A stretch of 64,000 nt of DNA from Acidobacteriota bacterium. Lineage in GTDB: Bacteria; Acidobacteriota; Thermoanaerobaculia; Multivoradales; Multivoraceae. Shown in pieces: positions 9,763 through 18,863 of the stretch; the first letter of the stretch is position 1; each line of letters begins with the position of its first letter. Position numbers and translations under genes: made by a program. The notes below the pieces were generated by a model. That model did no database searches, had not been told where the DNA came from, and worked only from the letters and a program-made list of their open reading frames with translations. Location: contig JAPOWR010000001.1 in the NCBI GenBank assembly GCA_026707545.1, forward strand, positions 1,455,778-1,519,777. Direction: 5' to 3'.

Positions 9763-11511
9763 ATGGGCCTGCTGCGCCGTCTGACTCGAACCCCCACGCC
9801 GCCGAAGGTCCAGGTCCGGGTGCTGATCCGGGGCCGAATCGGCGCGGGCTGGCACGATGTCGACCGCACGTTCCGACTTGCTCCCGGAGCCACGCTGGCG
9901 GAGTTGCTACCGCTCGCTGATGTCGCCGGCGTCCCCCTGACCTCGGCGATCGAAGAGTCTCCCCACCTGCGCGACACGCTGATGATCAACGGCGAGCGCT
10001 GCCCGCTCGAGAGCAACCGCGACCGGCCGCTCGAGGATGGTGACGAGATCTACCTCCTCGCTCCCGTTGCCGGCGGCAGCGGCACCGCCTGGGCGCCGGA
10101 CAGCTTCGAGGCCCGGCTGGAACGGGTGCTGCGGCGGGAGATCGACAGCTGCAGGCGCCTGACCGCCATCGAGCGGCTCTCGGGCGGCGCCAGCCAGGAG
10201 ACCTACCGGCTCGAGGTCAAGGTGCCCGGAGGCCCTCGCGTGCTCGCGCTCAGGCGATCGCCGGGCGGCAAGGCGGAAGAAGCCAAGGCAGTCGAGCGCA
10301 GCGCGCCGGGCCTGCGCATCGAAGCGAAGCTGATGCAGGTCGCCCGCGAGAACGGCATCCCCGGGCCCGAGGTGTTCTACGTGCTGGAGCCCGCCGACCA
10401 GCTCGGGGCGGGCTTCGTCATGGAGTGGCTCGACGGCATCGCGCTGGGCGCGCGGATCGTGCGCTCCTCCGACCTCGCCGAGACGCGACCGAAACTGGCC
10501 CGGCAATGCGGCGAGATCCTTGGGCGGCTGCACACGATCGACCTGGAAGGCCACGGCCTCGACCGGGATCTGGCGAGCCTCAGCGCGGTCGACTTCATCG
10601 GGCAGACCCGCGGCCGCTACGAGGCCCTCGGCACACCGCAACCGATGATCGACTTCACCGCGCGCTGGCTGATGAAGAACCTGCCGGATTCGCCGGATCG
10701 GGCCCTGGTCCACAACGACTTCCGGAACGGCAACCTGATGGTCGACAAGACGGGTGTCATTGCGGTGCTCGACTGGGAGATCGCCCACATCGGCGACCCG
10801 ATGCGGGACCTGGGCTGGATCTGCACGAACTCCTGGCGCTACGGCGCCGGCCCCGAGCTTCCGGTCGGCGGCTTCGGGACATACGGGGACCTGTTCGCCG
10901 GCTACGAGGCGACCAGCGGCAAGGCGGTCGACCTGAAGCGCGTGCAGTACTGGGAGGTGTTCGGCTCCTTCTGGTGGGCCGTCTCCACCCTCGGCATCAC
11001 GCAGCACTACCGCACGGGACTGGACCCCTCGGTCGAGCGCGTGACGATCGGACGCCGCACCACGGAGTGTCAGGTCGACTGCGTGAATCTCCTGATCCCC
11101 GGTCCGGTCGAACTCGTCGGGGCGCCCGACCAGCTCCCGGACCCCGACATGCCCCGGCTCGAGGAGCTCGTCGGCGCGACCCGGGACTTCCTGCACGGCC
11201 AGGTGCGCGAGGAGACGACCGGACGGACCCGCTTCCACGCTCTCGTCGCCAGCAACGCCCTCGACATCGTCCATCGCGATCTGCACCTCGGAGCCGAGCA
11301 TCGCCGCCGGGAGCACGAACGCCTCCGCGGCCTGCTCCGTACCGACGGCTCGCTCCTGGAACTGCGCTGGAAGCTCGTCCACGCGATCCGCGAGGACGGG
11401 ATCGCCCTCGACGACCGGAAGCTGCACGAACACCTGCGCGCCACCGTCGTCAATCAGATCGCCATCGACCAGCCGAAGTACTCGGGCTTCAAGACCGCCG
11501 CGGGGCTATAG
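9763..11511 (+). CDS. Fusion: MoaD/ThiS-like domain + APH-type kinase + C-terminal DUF6285-like domain
   Basis: 582 residues in one uninterrupted frame. Residues about 15-107 are a ubiquitin-like MoaD/ThiS domain ('[10 protein letters not shown]', '[11 protein letters not shown]', '[16 protein letters not shown]') with the family's terminal Gly-Gly at 104-105 but here inside the chain. Residues about 115-450 are an aminoglycoside-phosphotransferase-type kinase of the ACAD10/11 kind: '[15 protein letters not shown]', catalytic His317-Asn-Asp319 in '[13 protein letters not shown]', and metal-binding Asp337 in '[12 protein letters not shown]'. Residues about 463-582 match the helical DUF6285 tail often found with this kinase. 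It sits 22 bases after AOR. MoaD normally donates sulfur to molybdopterin through a free C-terminal glycine, so the internal Gly-Gly must be cleaved out, be non-catalytic, or act as a docking module. Domain calls are firm; joint function is open. Confidence 0.85.
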   Translation: MGLLRRLTRTPTPPKVQVRVLIRGRIGAGWHDVDRTFRLAPGATLAELLPLADVAGVPLTSAIEESPHLRDTLMINGERCPLESNRDRPLEDGDEIYLLAPVAGGSGTAWAPDSFEARLERVLRREIDSCRRLTAIERLSGGASQETYRLEVKVPGGPRVLALRRSPGGKAEEAKAVERSAPGLRIEAKLMQVARENGIPGPEVFYVLEPADQLGAGFVMEWLDGIALGARIVRSSDLAETRPKLARQCGEILGRLHTIDLEGHGLDRDLASLSAVDFIGQTRGRYEALGTPQPMIDFTARWLMKNLPDSPDRALVHNDFRNGNLMVDKTGVIAVLDWEIAHIGDPMRDLGWICTNSWRYGAGPELPVGGFGTYGDLFAGYEATSGKAVDLKRVQYWEVFGSFWWAVSTLGITQHYRTGLDPSVERVTIGRRTTECQVDCVNLLIPGPVELVGAPDQLPDPDMPRLEELVGATRDFLHGQVREETTGRTRFHALVASNALDIVHRDLHLGAEHRRREHERLRGLLRTDGSLLELRWKLVHAIREDGIALDDRKLHEHLRATVVNQIAIDQPKYSGFKTAAGL

Positions 11512-11538
11512 AGTGACGCGCGACAAGGAGGATCGACA

Positions 11539-12141
11539 ATGAAGACACAGACCTTTCGCAGGACGGCAGCGGTGGCGCTCGGCCTGGCCTTCGTCGCCAG
11601 TTCCCTCTCGGCTCAGTGGACGCGACGCGAAACCGGGCCCAGGATTCCACCCGCTGAAGGTGTCGAGAGCATCAACCTGATCAGCACTCTTTCCCACCAC
11701 CCGCCGCTGATGGAGGCCTGGGGCCCGTTCGGAGGCTACATCCTGCGCGGCAGCACCCTCCCCGACCGGGACCGCGAGATGGTCATCCTGCGCACCGCGT
11801 GGCTTAACGAGGCCGAGTACGAATGGGGGTACCACGCGCGGGCGGCCAGGGCGGCCGGCATGACGGACGAGGAGATCCGCAACGTCGCCGTCGGCGAGAA
11901 CGCCGGTCCGTGGAGCAGCTTCGAGCGCTACCTTCTGCGCGCGGCGACCGAACTGCACCGGCGGTCGGCCATCTCCGAACGGACCTGGGCTTTCCTGAAG
12001 GCCCGCTATACCGACCAGCAGATGATCGACCTGATCTTCACGGTCGGGCAGTACCGGATGGTGTCGATGGCGCTCAGGAGTATCCGCGTCGAGCCCGACG
12101 ATGGCCTGGAGCCCTTCCCCGAGGACGTGCCGCGAAGGTAG
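11539..12141 (+). CDS. Carboxymuconolactone decarboxylase/AhpD-like protein with signal peptide
   Basis: 200 residues, ATG with AAGGAGG 8 bases upstream. The first 27 residues look like a signal peptide (RRTAAVALGLAFVASSLSAQ), unusual for this normally cytosolic fold. The CMD helical core is visible: 'LPDRDREMVILRTAWLNEAEYEWGYHARAARAAGMTDEEI'. The AhpD redox pair C-x-x-C is absent, so a peroxidase-partner role is unlikely; the Glu/Trp/His pattern fits the gamma-CMD-like branch. It follows the MoaD-kinase fusion by 27 bases and may share its transcript. Reaction unknown. Confidence 0.82.
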   Translation: MKTQTFRRTAAVALGLAFVASSLSAQWTRRETGPRIPPAEGVESINLISTLSHHPPLMEAWGPFGGYILRGSTLPDRDREMVILRTAWLNEAEYEWGYHARAARAAGMTDEEIRNVAVGENAGPWSSFERYLLRAATELHRRSAISERTWAFLKARYTDQQMIDLIFTVGQYRMVSMALRSIRVEPDDGLEPFPEDVPRR

Positions 12142-12164
12142 CGTCGCAGGCGCCCGCGAGCCCG

Positions 12165-13082
12165 TCAGCCGGCCAGTCGTTCCCGGACTTCGGCCAGTCG
12201 GCCGATCGACTGCAGCACGCGCGCCGGATCCTGCACCAGGTGGCGCACGACGACCTCGTCGTACCCCGTTTCACCCAGTTCCGCGAACGCGGCCGCGGCT
12301 CGACGCGCATCTCCGACGATCAGCGCTTCGCGGGGAAAACCCCGGTAGCCGCGCGCAATGACTCCTGCCGCCGCCTGCTCCGCTTCCACCGGCGTCTCGC
12401 CGACGTAGACGTCGCGCCGGATCGCGGACACGCCGACCGGGCGGCCGTGTCGTTCACAAGCCTCGCGGTAGAGGCCTAGCTGTCCCGCGGCCTCCGCCGG
12501 CGTCAACCCGGGGGCCGCCAGCCAGCCGTCACCCAGCCGGGCCGCGCGGTCGATCGCGGGCGGCGCCGAGGCGCCGATCCAGACCTCGACCGGTTCCGGC
12601 GGGCAGGGCGAGATACGGGCCTCGCGAAGCCCGAAGCGATCGTTCTCGCCTCCAGTGGTCACCGTCTCCCCGCACCACAGTCGGCGCAGGATGGAGAGCG
12701 ACTGCTCGAACCGCGACGGCCGCTGCCGGACCGGAACGCCCATCGCCTCGAACTGGTTGTCGGCCGGACCGATCGCGCACTGGAGGATGAACCGCCCCTG
12801 GATCAGGCTGGCCAGCGTGCCGACCTGCTCCGCGACGATCACGGGGTGCCAAAGCGGCAGAAGGTAGAGGGCGCCGGCCGGCCGATCTCCCCACTCCGCC
12901 AGCATCCGCCCAAGGATTGCCGTGTTCTGGTAGTACGGCAGCGCCGTCGCATGGTGGTCGCCGACGAACAGGGCGTCGAGTCCGGCCTCCCGGGCGGCGC
13001 GCGCCCGATCCACCATGCGGCGCGCTCCTTCCCGTGGATCGTCGACGTTGTAGGCGCTCTGGACCGAGATGCTGATTCGCAT
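12165..13082 (-). CDS. LLM-class flavin/F420-dependent oxidoreductase
   Basis: 305 residues, ATG at 13082 with GGAGAGGGAACC just upstream. Luciferase-like TIM barrel: 'AREAGLDALFVGDHHA', 'PLWHPVIVAEQVGTLASLIQGRFILQCAIG', 'EVWIGASAPPAIDRAARLGDGWL'. Such enzymes use F420 or FMN to oxidise or reduce alcohols, imines or activated alkenes; the 'D-H-H' and 'W-H-P' positions are typical of the F420 group, but the cofactor is inference. It converges on the CMD-like gene with a 23-base gap. No F420 biosynthesis gene lies in the window. Confidence 0.88.
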   Translation of the reverse strand: MRISISVQSAYNVDDPREGARRMVDRARAAREAGLDALFVGDHHATALPYYQNTAILGRMLAEWGDRPAGALYLLPLWHPVIVAEQVGTLASLIQGRFILQCAIGPADNQFEAMGVPVRQRPSRFEQSLSILRRLWCGETVTTGGENDRFGLREARISPCPPEPVEVWIGASAPPAIDRAARLGDGWLAAPGLTPAEAAGQLGLYREACERHGRPVGVSAIRRDVYVGETPVEAEQAAAGVIARGYRGFPREALIVGDARRAAAAFAELGETGYDEVVVRHLVQDPARVLQSIGRLAEVRERLAG

Positions 13083-13151
13083 GGTTCCCTCTCCGCCGGC
13101 AATGTATAGGATTCGCGTTCATCAACAACAGTAGGAGCATTCGTCCGTCCT

Positions 13152-13433
13152 ATGACTGAACTGATCCTCGCCACGTACGCCTACCCGGCCGGCGGCCTGA
13201 TCGCCGGTGTCGTCGGAGCCGGTTTCGGCATCCTGGTCGTCATCATCATCGCGGAGGGAGCCAGCACCGAACCCGTCCCGCGCAGGATGATCCCGATCTG
13301 GATGTGGCTGGTCTTCTGGATCCCGCTCACCCTGATCCTCCTCATCACGGACATGCCGGGCTGGCTGCGCACACTGCTGTTCCTGATTCCGCTGATGCTG
13401 ACGATCGGGCTGTTCAACCGGCGTGCAGCCTGA
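13152..13433 (+). CDS. Small three-helix membrane protein of unknown function
   Basis: 93 residues with three hydrophobic segments at about 15-35 (GGLIAGVVGAGFGILVVIII), 47-65 (IWMWLVFWIPLTLILLI) and 70-86. No recognised family. The start ATG has only a distant AGGAG. Its last 11 bases overlap the GTG start of the downstream hydrolase, so the two are probably translated from one message. Length, coding bias and overlap support a real gene. Confidence 0.6.
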   Translation: MTELILATYAYPAGGLIAGVVGAGFGILVVIIIAEGASTEPVPRRMIPIWMWLVFWIPLTLILLITDMPGWLRTLLFLIPLMLTIGLFNRRAA

Positions 13434-14229
13434 CAGGCGGGCGAGCGCGGCTGACGGCGCGCAAATCCGCTATCGGCTCGCGGGCAACGGCCCGGTCGTC
13501 GCACTCACGCACGGCCTCGGCGGTCATCTGGACTACTGGGAGCCCACGGTAGAAACGCTCCAGGACCGCTGCACCGTTCTGACCTGGGACGTCCGGGGCT
13601 TCGGCGGCTCGGAACGACGTCCCGGCACGATGGCGCCGGAAACCTGGGCCGCCGATCTTGCCACCGTGCTCGACGAAATCGGCGCCGACGCCGCCGTGAT
13701 CGCCGGTTTCTCCATGGGTGGCGTGATCTCGCAACGGTTCGCGCTCGACTTCCCTGCTCGCACGCGGGCGCTGATTCTGATCAGTACGTCGAGCGAAGTG
13801 AACGAACGCGCCGAAGCCGGTTGGAACGCCCGCGCCGACGTGGTCGAGCGGGACGGTCTGGCCAAGGCCCTCGCGCCCGCCGACCCCGCCATCTCCTATG
13901 GCAAGGAATACGGGGAACGGCACGCCGAGGAAATCGCGGAGGCCGCGCGTCTCTCCATCGAACGCAACGACGCCGCCTCCTATGCAGCCGCCTGCCGCGC
14001 GGTCTCGAACATCGACTACACGGTCGATCTGCAGACGATCACCTGCCCGACCCTGATCCTCCAGGGCCTCGAGGACGCACTCACCCCACCCGGCGGCAGC
14101 GTCATCATGTCCCGCCGGATCCAGGGCTCCCGCCTCATCATGCTCGAGAACTGCGGCCACTGGATCCCCACTGAACGCCCCGCCGAGTTCCACGCCGAAG
14201 TCGAGGCGTTCCTGGCCGAAGTCGCCTGA
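13423..14229 (+). CDS. Alpha/beta hydrolase (3-oxoadipate enol-lactonase-like)
   Basis: 268 residues, GTG start overlapping the preceding gene by 11 bases. Motifs: 'VVALTHGLGGHLDYWEP', 'TWDVRGFGGSERRPG', nucleophile elbow G-F-S-M-G-G near residue 99, 'CPTLILQGLEDALTPP' (acid) and 'MLENCGHWIPTERPAEF' (His). The arrangement is closest to enol-lactone hydrolases (PcaD-like) and related C-C hydrolases, acting in the cytoplasm on ring-cleavage products; other aromatic-pathway genes are not nearby, so the substrate is open. It converges on the exported hydrolase at 14248 with an 18-base gap. Confidence 0.9.
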   Translation: MQPDRRASAADGAQIRYRLAGNGPVVALTHGLGGHLDYWEPTVETLQDRCTVLTWDVRGFGGSERRPGTMAPETWAADLATVLDEIGADAAVIAGFSMGGVISQRFALDFPARTRALILISTSSEVNERAEAGWNARADVVERDGLAKALAPADPAISYGKEYGERHAEEIAEAARLSIERNDAASYAAACRAVSNIDYTVDLQTITCPTLILQGLEDALTPPGGSVIMSRRIQGSRLIMLENCGHWIPTERPAEFHAEVEAFLAEVA

Positions 14230-14247
14230 CGGCGCCGTAGCCGGCAG

Positions 14248-15252
14248 CTACTTCAGGTGGCGGTCGAAGAAGTCGATCTCGGCGGCCATCGCCTTGTCGA
14301 GCCAGTCACCGCCGTAGATGTCGTAGTGGCTCATCTCCCAGGCGTGGTACTCGACCGGCACCCGGCCCGAGAGGATCTTGAAGACCCGCTGGCCGTGTTC
14401 CCGGATGTCGAAGTAGTGCTCCTGCTGCGCGTCGATGATGATCGTGGGCGCCGTGATGAGGTGCGCGTCCTCGACCGGTGAGAACTTCGCGAAGCGCTCG
14501 TAGTACGGGCTGCCGGTCAGGCCCTCCGGCTGGGCGGCGCCGACCGGAACCGGCTCGACCTCGCCGCGGGCGCGCTGGATGGCGGTCCGGTGGAATCCCT
14601 TCAGACCGCCCGGCGCGGTGACGAGGCCCGCCCGCTGATCCATCGCGCCGACCTGGGCCGCAACCGCCTTCACGCGCCGGTCATGGGCCGCGCGCCAGAT
14701 GACGTGGCCGCCGCCGAAGCTGGAGCCCCAGATGCCGATCCGCGAGGCGTCCGCGTGCGGCTCACCCTCGACGAAGCTGATCGCGGCGTCGATGTCCTCC
14801 TGCTGGTCCAGCGGGTCGACGAGCTGCCGGATCGCCTGCGCCCGGACCGTCACGTAGCCGTCCTCATCGGGCTTCGGCATCTCGCCGTGAACGACGAGAC
14901 GGGAATCGCTCTCGCCCCAGCCCCGGTAGTCGAACGCGAGCACCAGGTAGCCGGCGGTGGCGAAACGCGGCGCGATGCCCCGGTTCAGGTGCGCCTTCGT
15001 GCCGCCCCAGCCATGGCAGAGCACGATCGCCGGCAGCTTCTCGCCTTCGGCCGTCGCCTTCGGGTAGAACACGTCGCCGGCCAGCCGCGTGCCGTCGCTC
15101 CAGATCTCGACCGGCTTGCGCACGAGGGACGGGTAGCCCTCGACATCCATCAACTCGCCGGCGGCCAGGGCTGGCACGGAAGTCAGCGCCGCGACGGCAA
15201 TTCCGACCAGCGCCATCCCGAATCCGACCTTCGCCATGGAGTCCCTTCTCAT
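14248..15252 (-). CDS. Exported alpha/beta hydrolase (dienelactone-hydrolase/acetyl-xylan-esterase type)
   Basis: 334 residues, ATG at 15252 with GGAGGAGGGAG about 6 bases upstream; a second Met at residue 6 is possible. A signal peptide ends near residue 31 (A-L-A-A). The catalytic domain shows 'AIVLCHGWGGTKAHLNRG', 'LVLAFDYRGWGESDSR', nucleophile elbow G-S-S-F-G-G near residue 175, an Asp in 'APTIIIDAQQEHYFD' and a final 'WEMSHYDIYGG' His. Such proteins hydrolyse acetyl or peptide esters in the periplasm. Divergent to the DUF5916 gene. Confidence 0.88.
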   Translation of the reverse strand: MRRDSMAKVGFGMALVGIAVAALTSVPALAAGELMDVEGYPSLVRKPVEIWSDGTRLAGDVFYPKATAEGEKLPAIVLCHGWGGTKAHLNRGIAPRFATAGYLVLAFDYRGWGESDSRLVVHGEMPKPDEDGYVTVRAQAIRQLVDPLDQQEDIDAAISFVEGEPHADASRIGIWGSSFGGGHVIWRAAHDRRVKAVAAQVGAMDQRAGLVTAPGGLKGFHRTAIQRARGEVEPVPVGAAQPEGLTGSPYYERFAKFSPVEDAHLITAPTIIIDAQQEHYFDIREHGQRVFKILSGRVPVEYHAWEMSHYDIYGGDWLDKAMAAEIDFFDRHLK

Positions 15253-15372
15253 TGCCGCTCCCTCCTCCGATTGTTCCTGTCGTATGCGCCGATGCTACAG
15301 GAGCCGTGAACGCCGCCAGCGTGAGTGGGAGACACGAAAACTGAGTCGCCATTCAGAGTAGAGTCAGCCCCC

Positions 15373-17613
15373 GTGAAGAGAGTTGTCGCGGCGTGGCTCG
15401 TCGCAATCCCGTCGCTATGGGCCGCTGCGTCCGAAGGCCAGACCGACCGCCCCGCGGCAACAGCCCTGGCGATCGGCGAGGCGCCCCTGCTCGACGGCCG
15501 GGTTCTGGACGATCCGGTCTGGCAAAGCGTCGCGCCGGCTTCCGGCACGACCCAGACCCGGCCCTTCGCCGGTGAGCCGGGTACCGAACGCACCGACGTC
15601 CGCTTCGCGTTCACGGAAGACACCCTCTTCGTCGCCGTCGTCTGCCACGACCGCCAACCGGACGGCATCGTCATCTCGGACAGCCGCCGCGACGCGGCGC
15701 TCGACGAGACTGACAGCTTCCAGGTCATCTTCGACACGTTCCAGGACGGGCGCAACGGCTTCGTGTTCGGCACGAACCCCGCCGGCATCGAGTACGACGG
15801 CCAGGTCGTGCAAGGCGGCTCCGGCGTGTTCAGCGGCATGGGCGGAGGCGGCAGCCGCTTCCGGGGCTCCTTGTCCACCGGATTCAACCTGAACTGGGAC
15901 GGCGCCTGGAACGTCGCGACGCAAGTCGGCGAGTTCGGCTGGAGCGCCGAGTTCGCGATTCCGTTCCGTACCCTCCGCTATCCCCCGACCGACGTGCAGA
16001 CCTGGGGCCTGAACTTCCAGCGCAACATCGCCCGCCACCGGGAGGTCGCCTTCTGGTCCGAACTTGACCGGAACCACGACCTGGACCGGCTGACCGACGC
16101 GGGCTCGCTCCAGGGCGTCGAGCCGCCGCCCCAGCGCAACCTGAAGCTGATCCCCTACGCGATCGGATCGAGCCGGGAGCCGCCCACGGCCGGCAGCGAC
16201 AACGAGTCGGACTCCGACCTCGGCGTCGACCTCAAGTACAGCGTGACCCCGAGCCTGACCCTCGACCTGACCTACAACACGGACTTCGCCCAGGTCGAGG
16301 TCGACGAGCAGCAGGTGAACCTCGACCGGTTCAACCTGTTCTTCCCCGAGAAGCGACCGTTCTTTCTGGAGAACGCCGGGCTGTTCACGGTCGGAGCCCG
16401 TTCGGGAGGAAGCCGTGCATCGGCCCGCGTCGACCTGTTCTTCAGCCGACGCATCGGCATCGGACCCCGCGGCGAGTTGATCCCGATCGACTACGGCGGC
16501 CGGCTCTCCGGCAAGGCCGGCCGCTTCAACGTCGGGCTGCTCCACATGCAGACCGCCACGGTGGGAGGGCTTCACGGCAACAACTACGCCGTCGCCCGCG
16601 TCAACCGGGAACTGGGCGAGCGCTCCAGTATCGGCGGCATCTTCGTCAGCCGAGAGGGCGTGGGCAGCCTCGCACCGGAGGACGACACGAACCGCGCCTA
16701 CGCCATCGACGGCAAGTGGGGAATCGGCGAGCACCACACGATCGAGACCTACGTCGCCCAGACCGACACGCCCGGACTCGACGGCGACGACAGCTCGATG
16801 CTCGTCAGCTACAACCTCGGCAAGCCCCAGTGGCGCGGCAGCCTCAGCGTCGCGGAAGCTCGCGAGAACTTCAACCCGGAAGTCGGCTTCATGTCGCGAC
16901 GGGACTTCCGAAACTTCTCCGCGTTCGGCATGCGCACGATCCGACCGAAGAACCTCCTCGGTTTTCACGAACTCCGGCCTCACGCCTCGTACAGCGGCAT
17001 CTGGGACTTCGACGGCTACCTGGAGACCGAGTACATCCACGTCGACAACCACTGGGAGTGGCGCAACGGCTTCCAGGTCCACACCGGCGTGAACTTCACC
17101 AAGGAGGGCGTCAAGGAGACCTTCGAGATCGTCGAGGGCATCCCGGTCCAGGCGGGCAGGTACAGCCACGACGAGCTGCAGACCGTGTTCTCTACGAACC
17201 AGGCGAAGCCGTTCTCGGTCTACATCCGCAACATCACCGGCGGCTTCTTCGGCGGCGACCGGAGCTCCACTTCGTTCACTCTGCTCGCCCGGCGCGGCGA
17301 GCGACTGACCTCGGAACTCACCTGGGACCACAACGACGTGGACATCGACGCGGGCAGCTTCCAGGTCAATCTGGGCCGCCTCCGGCTCTCCTACTCGATC
17401 ACACCGCGGATGCTGGTCCAGGCGCTCGCCCAGTACAACGATCAGTCCGACAACGTCTCCGCGAACCTCCGCTTCTCCTGGCTGCAGGACGCGAACACGG
17501 GATTGTTCGTGGTGTACAACGAAGTGGACGAACTCGGCGCCCGCATCCTCTACGAGCGGCCGGATCGCACCGTCATCGTGAAGTACAGCCGGCTGGTCGA
17601 CGTCTTCCGTTGA
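15373..17613 (+). CDS. Outer-membrane protein with CBM9-like and DUF5916 domains
   Basis: 746 residues from GTG 15373; an upstream in-frame start at 15325 would place 16 residues before the clear signal peptide (KRVVAAWLVAIPSLWAAASEG). Residues about 30-200 match the carbohydrate-binding family 9 fold ('EAPLLDGRVLDDPVWQ', 'RFAFTEDTLFVAVVCHD', 'DETDSFQVIFDTFQDGRNGFVF'). The rest is the DUF5916 beta-barrel-like region, marked by 'FPEKRPFFLENAGLFTVG' and many amphipathic strands ending in a hydrophobic residue. Such proteins are common in Acidobacteriota, Gemmatimonadota and Bacteroidota and are thought to sit in the outer membrane and bind polymers; role unproven. It is followed 34 bases on by the DsbA-fold isomerase. 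Confidence 0.85.
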   Translation: MKRVVAAWLVAIPSLWAAASEGQTDRPAATALAIGEAPLLDGRVLDDPVWQSVAPASGTTQTRPFAGEPGTERTDVRFAFTEDTLFVAVVCHDRQPDGIVISDSRRDAALDETDSFQVIFDTFQDGRNGFVFGTNPAGIEYDGQVVQGGSGVFSGMGGGGSRFRGSLSTGFNLNWDGAWNVATQVGEFGWSAEFAIPFRTLRYPPTDVQTWGLNFQRNIARHREVAFWSELDRNHDLDRLTDAGSLQGVEPPPQRNLKLIPYAIGSSREPPTAGSDNESDSDLGVDLKYSVTPSLTLDLTYNTDFAQVEVDEQQVNLDRFNLFFPEKRPFFLENAGLFTVGARSGGSRASARVDLFFSRRIGIGPRGELIPIDYGGRLSGKAGRFNVGLLHMQTATVGGLHGNNYAVARVNRELGERSSIGGIFVSREGVGSLAPEDDTNRAYAIDGKWGIGEHHTIETYVAQTDTPGLDGDDSSMLVSYNLGKPQWRGSLSVAEARENFNPEVGFMSRRDFRNFSAFGMRTIRPKNLLGFHELRPHASYSGIWDFDGYLETEYIHVDNHWEWRNGFQVHTGVNFTKEGVKETFEIVEGIPVQAGRYSHDELQTVFSTNQAKPFSVYIRNITGGFFGGDRSSTSFTLLARRGERLTSELTWDHNDVDIDAGSFQVNLGRLRLSYSITPRMLVQALAQYNDQSDNVSANLRFSWLQDANTGLFVVYNEVDELGARILYERPDRTVIVKYSRLVDVFR

Positions 17614-17647
17614 GTTCAACCCGCCCGCCAACAGGAGCCCCGCCGCC

Positions 17648-18286
17648 ATGAACCCGAAGGATCTGCGCGTCTACTTCTCCTTCCGCTCCCCCTTCTCGTG
17701 GTTCGCCTTTCACCGGATCACGACGACCGGTGTGCTCGACTGGAACGGGATCGACGCGGTGCCGATCTTCCCCTTCGGCAAGGGGGCCAACCTCTCCGCC
17801 GGGCGCGCGAAGTCGAGCTACGTCCGCCAGGATGCGGAGCGGATCGCGAAGGCCTACGGACTACCGATGAACTGGCCGAAGGGCGGCGACGATCCGGACT
17901 GGTTCCCGCCGCACCAGATCTACGTCTGGGCACGGGGGCAGGGCAAGGCGATCGACTACGCACGCGAGGCGTTCATGGCCCGGTTCGGACGCGGCCTCGA
18001 CCTCGCCAGCGACGAGGTCATGCGTGCCGCCGCGGCCGCCGCGGGCCTCGACGGCGACGAGGCCCTGGCCGTCGCCCACGATCCCAAGTGGAAGGACGCC
18101 GTCATGGCCGGCTTCGCCCACACGCGGGAAGACGGCGCCTTCGGCGTACCGCTCTTCATCTACCGCGGCGAGCGCTTCTGGGGCAACGACCGCCTGGACT
18201 GGCTCCTGCGGGAAGTGGCGCGCTCGGAGGGCCGGGAAGTAACCGACCTCGCGGCGAGCCCGCTGGCGCCGGTCTACTCCGCGTAG
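17648..18286 (+). CDS. DsbA-fold protein, 2-hydroxychromene-2-carboxylate isomerase-like
   Basis: 212 residues with AGGAG 13 bases before ATG. Thioredoxin-like GST-kappa/HCCA isomerase family: N-terminal 'RVYFSFRSPFSWFAFHRI' replaces the C-x-x-C of true DsbA with S-P-F-S, and the C-terminal 'FGVPLFIYRGERFWGNDRLDWLL' carries the conserved cis-Pro. Members isomerise naphthalene-pathway intermediates with glutathione or act as GSTs. Here no naphthalene genes are near, so only the family is claimed. Cytoplasmic. Confidence 0.85.
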   Translation: MNPKDLRVYFSFRSPFSWFAFHRITTTGVLDWNGIDAVPIFPFGKGANLSAGRAKSSYVRQDAERIAKAYGLPMNWPKGGDDPDWFPPHQIYVWARGQGKAIDYAREAFMARFGRGLDLASDEVMRAAAAAAGLDGDEALAVAHDPKWKDAVMAGFAHTREDGAFGVPLFIYRGERFWGNDRLDWLLREVARSEGREVTDLAASPLAPVYSA

Positions 18287-18323
18287 CTGCCACCACCCGG
18301 CCTGTGTGCTTCAATAGGGAGCC

Positions 18324-18863
18324 TTGCCCCTGTTCGAACAGCACCGCGCGCGCCTGGCGCGGGCCGAGTCGACCTGCCGCCGTCTGCCGGCCGCCTTCGC
18401 CGTCGTGGGCGGCATCGCGCTCGCGATGCTGCTCGGAATCACGGTGGCCGAAGTCCTGTGGCGCTATGTCCTGAACGACTCGCTGCCCTGGACCGAGGAT
18501 GTCTCGACCATGTCGCTCGCCGTGGTGGTGGCCGCCGCGGTCGCCTACGGCGCCGGCGAGGGCTCCCACGTCTGCCTGAACCTGATCGCGCGTTTCGCGG
18601 CCAGACGGGTCACGAGGGTCACGGACGCGATCGCCCGGCTTCTGGGCCTGGGCGTGACGGCGCTGGCCGCCTACGCCCTGTTCGTCCACGGCAGTTGCGG
18701 GCCACCCTGCGGCGACGTGACCGGCAACGTCTCGATCCCGCATACGCCCTTCTACTACGTACTCGGCGCGTCGCTGGCTGTCTATGGATCCCTGCTCGCG
18801 TCCCAGATGCTCCTGGGTCTGGCCGTCTGGAACGCCGAAGACCCGAACGAGCCGGTCGAATGA
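18324..18863 (+). CDS. dctQ: TRAP transporter small permease (DctQ)
   Basis: 179 residues, TTG start with AGGGAG close upstream. Four hydrophobic segments and the DctQ pattern 'EVLWRYVLNDSLPWTEDVSTMSLAVVVAAAVAYGAGEGSHV'. It forms the membrane complex of a TRAP transporter, moving an organic acid with Na+ or H+. First gene of a tight four-gene operon: its stop overlaps the start of dctM by 4 bases. Confidence 0.9.
   Translation: MPLFEQHRARLARAESTCRRLPAAFAVVGGIALAMLLGITVAEVLWRYVLNDSLPWTEDVSTMSLAVVVAAAVAYGAGEGSHVCLNLIARFAARRVTRVTDAIARLLGLGVTALAAYALFVHGSCGPPCGDVTGNVSIPHTPFYYVLGASLAVYGSLLASQMLLGLAVWNAEDPNEPVE

Noticed and set aside
13100..13130. Promoter with TATACA/TATAGG-like -10 between the LLM gene and the small membrane protein
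   Set aside because: No -35 hexamer at proper spacing on either strand; too weak to list.
15415..17649. Long open frame (744 codons) on the minus strand opposite the DUF5916 gene
   Set aside because: It is antisense to a gene with clear domains, shows Val/Asp/Ala-rich low-complexity composition and no family motifs; a by-product of GC-rich third positions.
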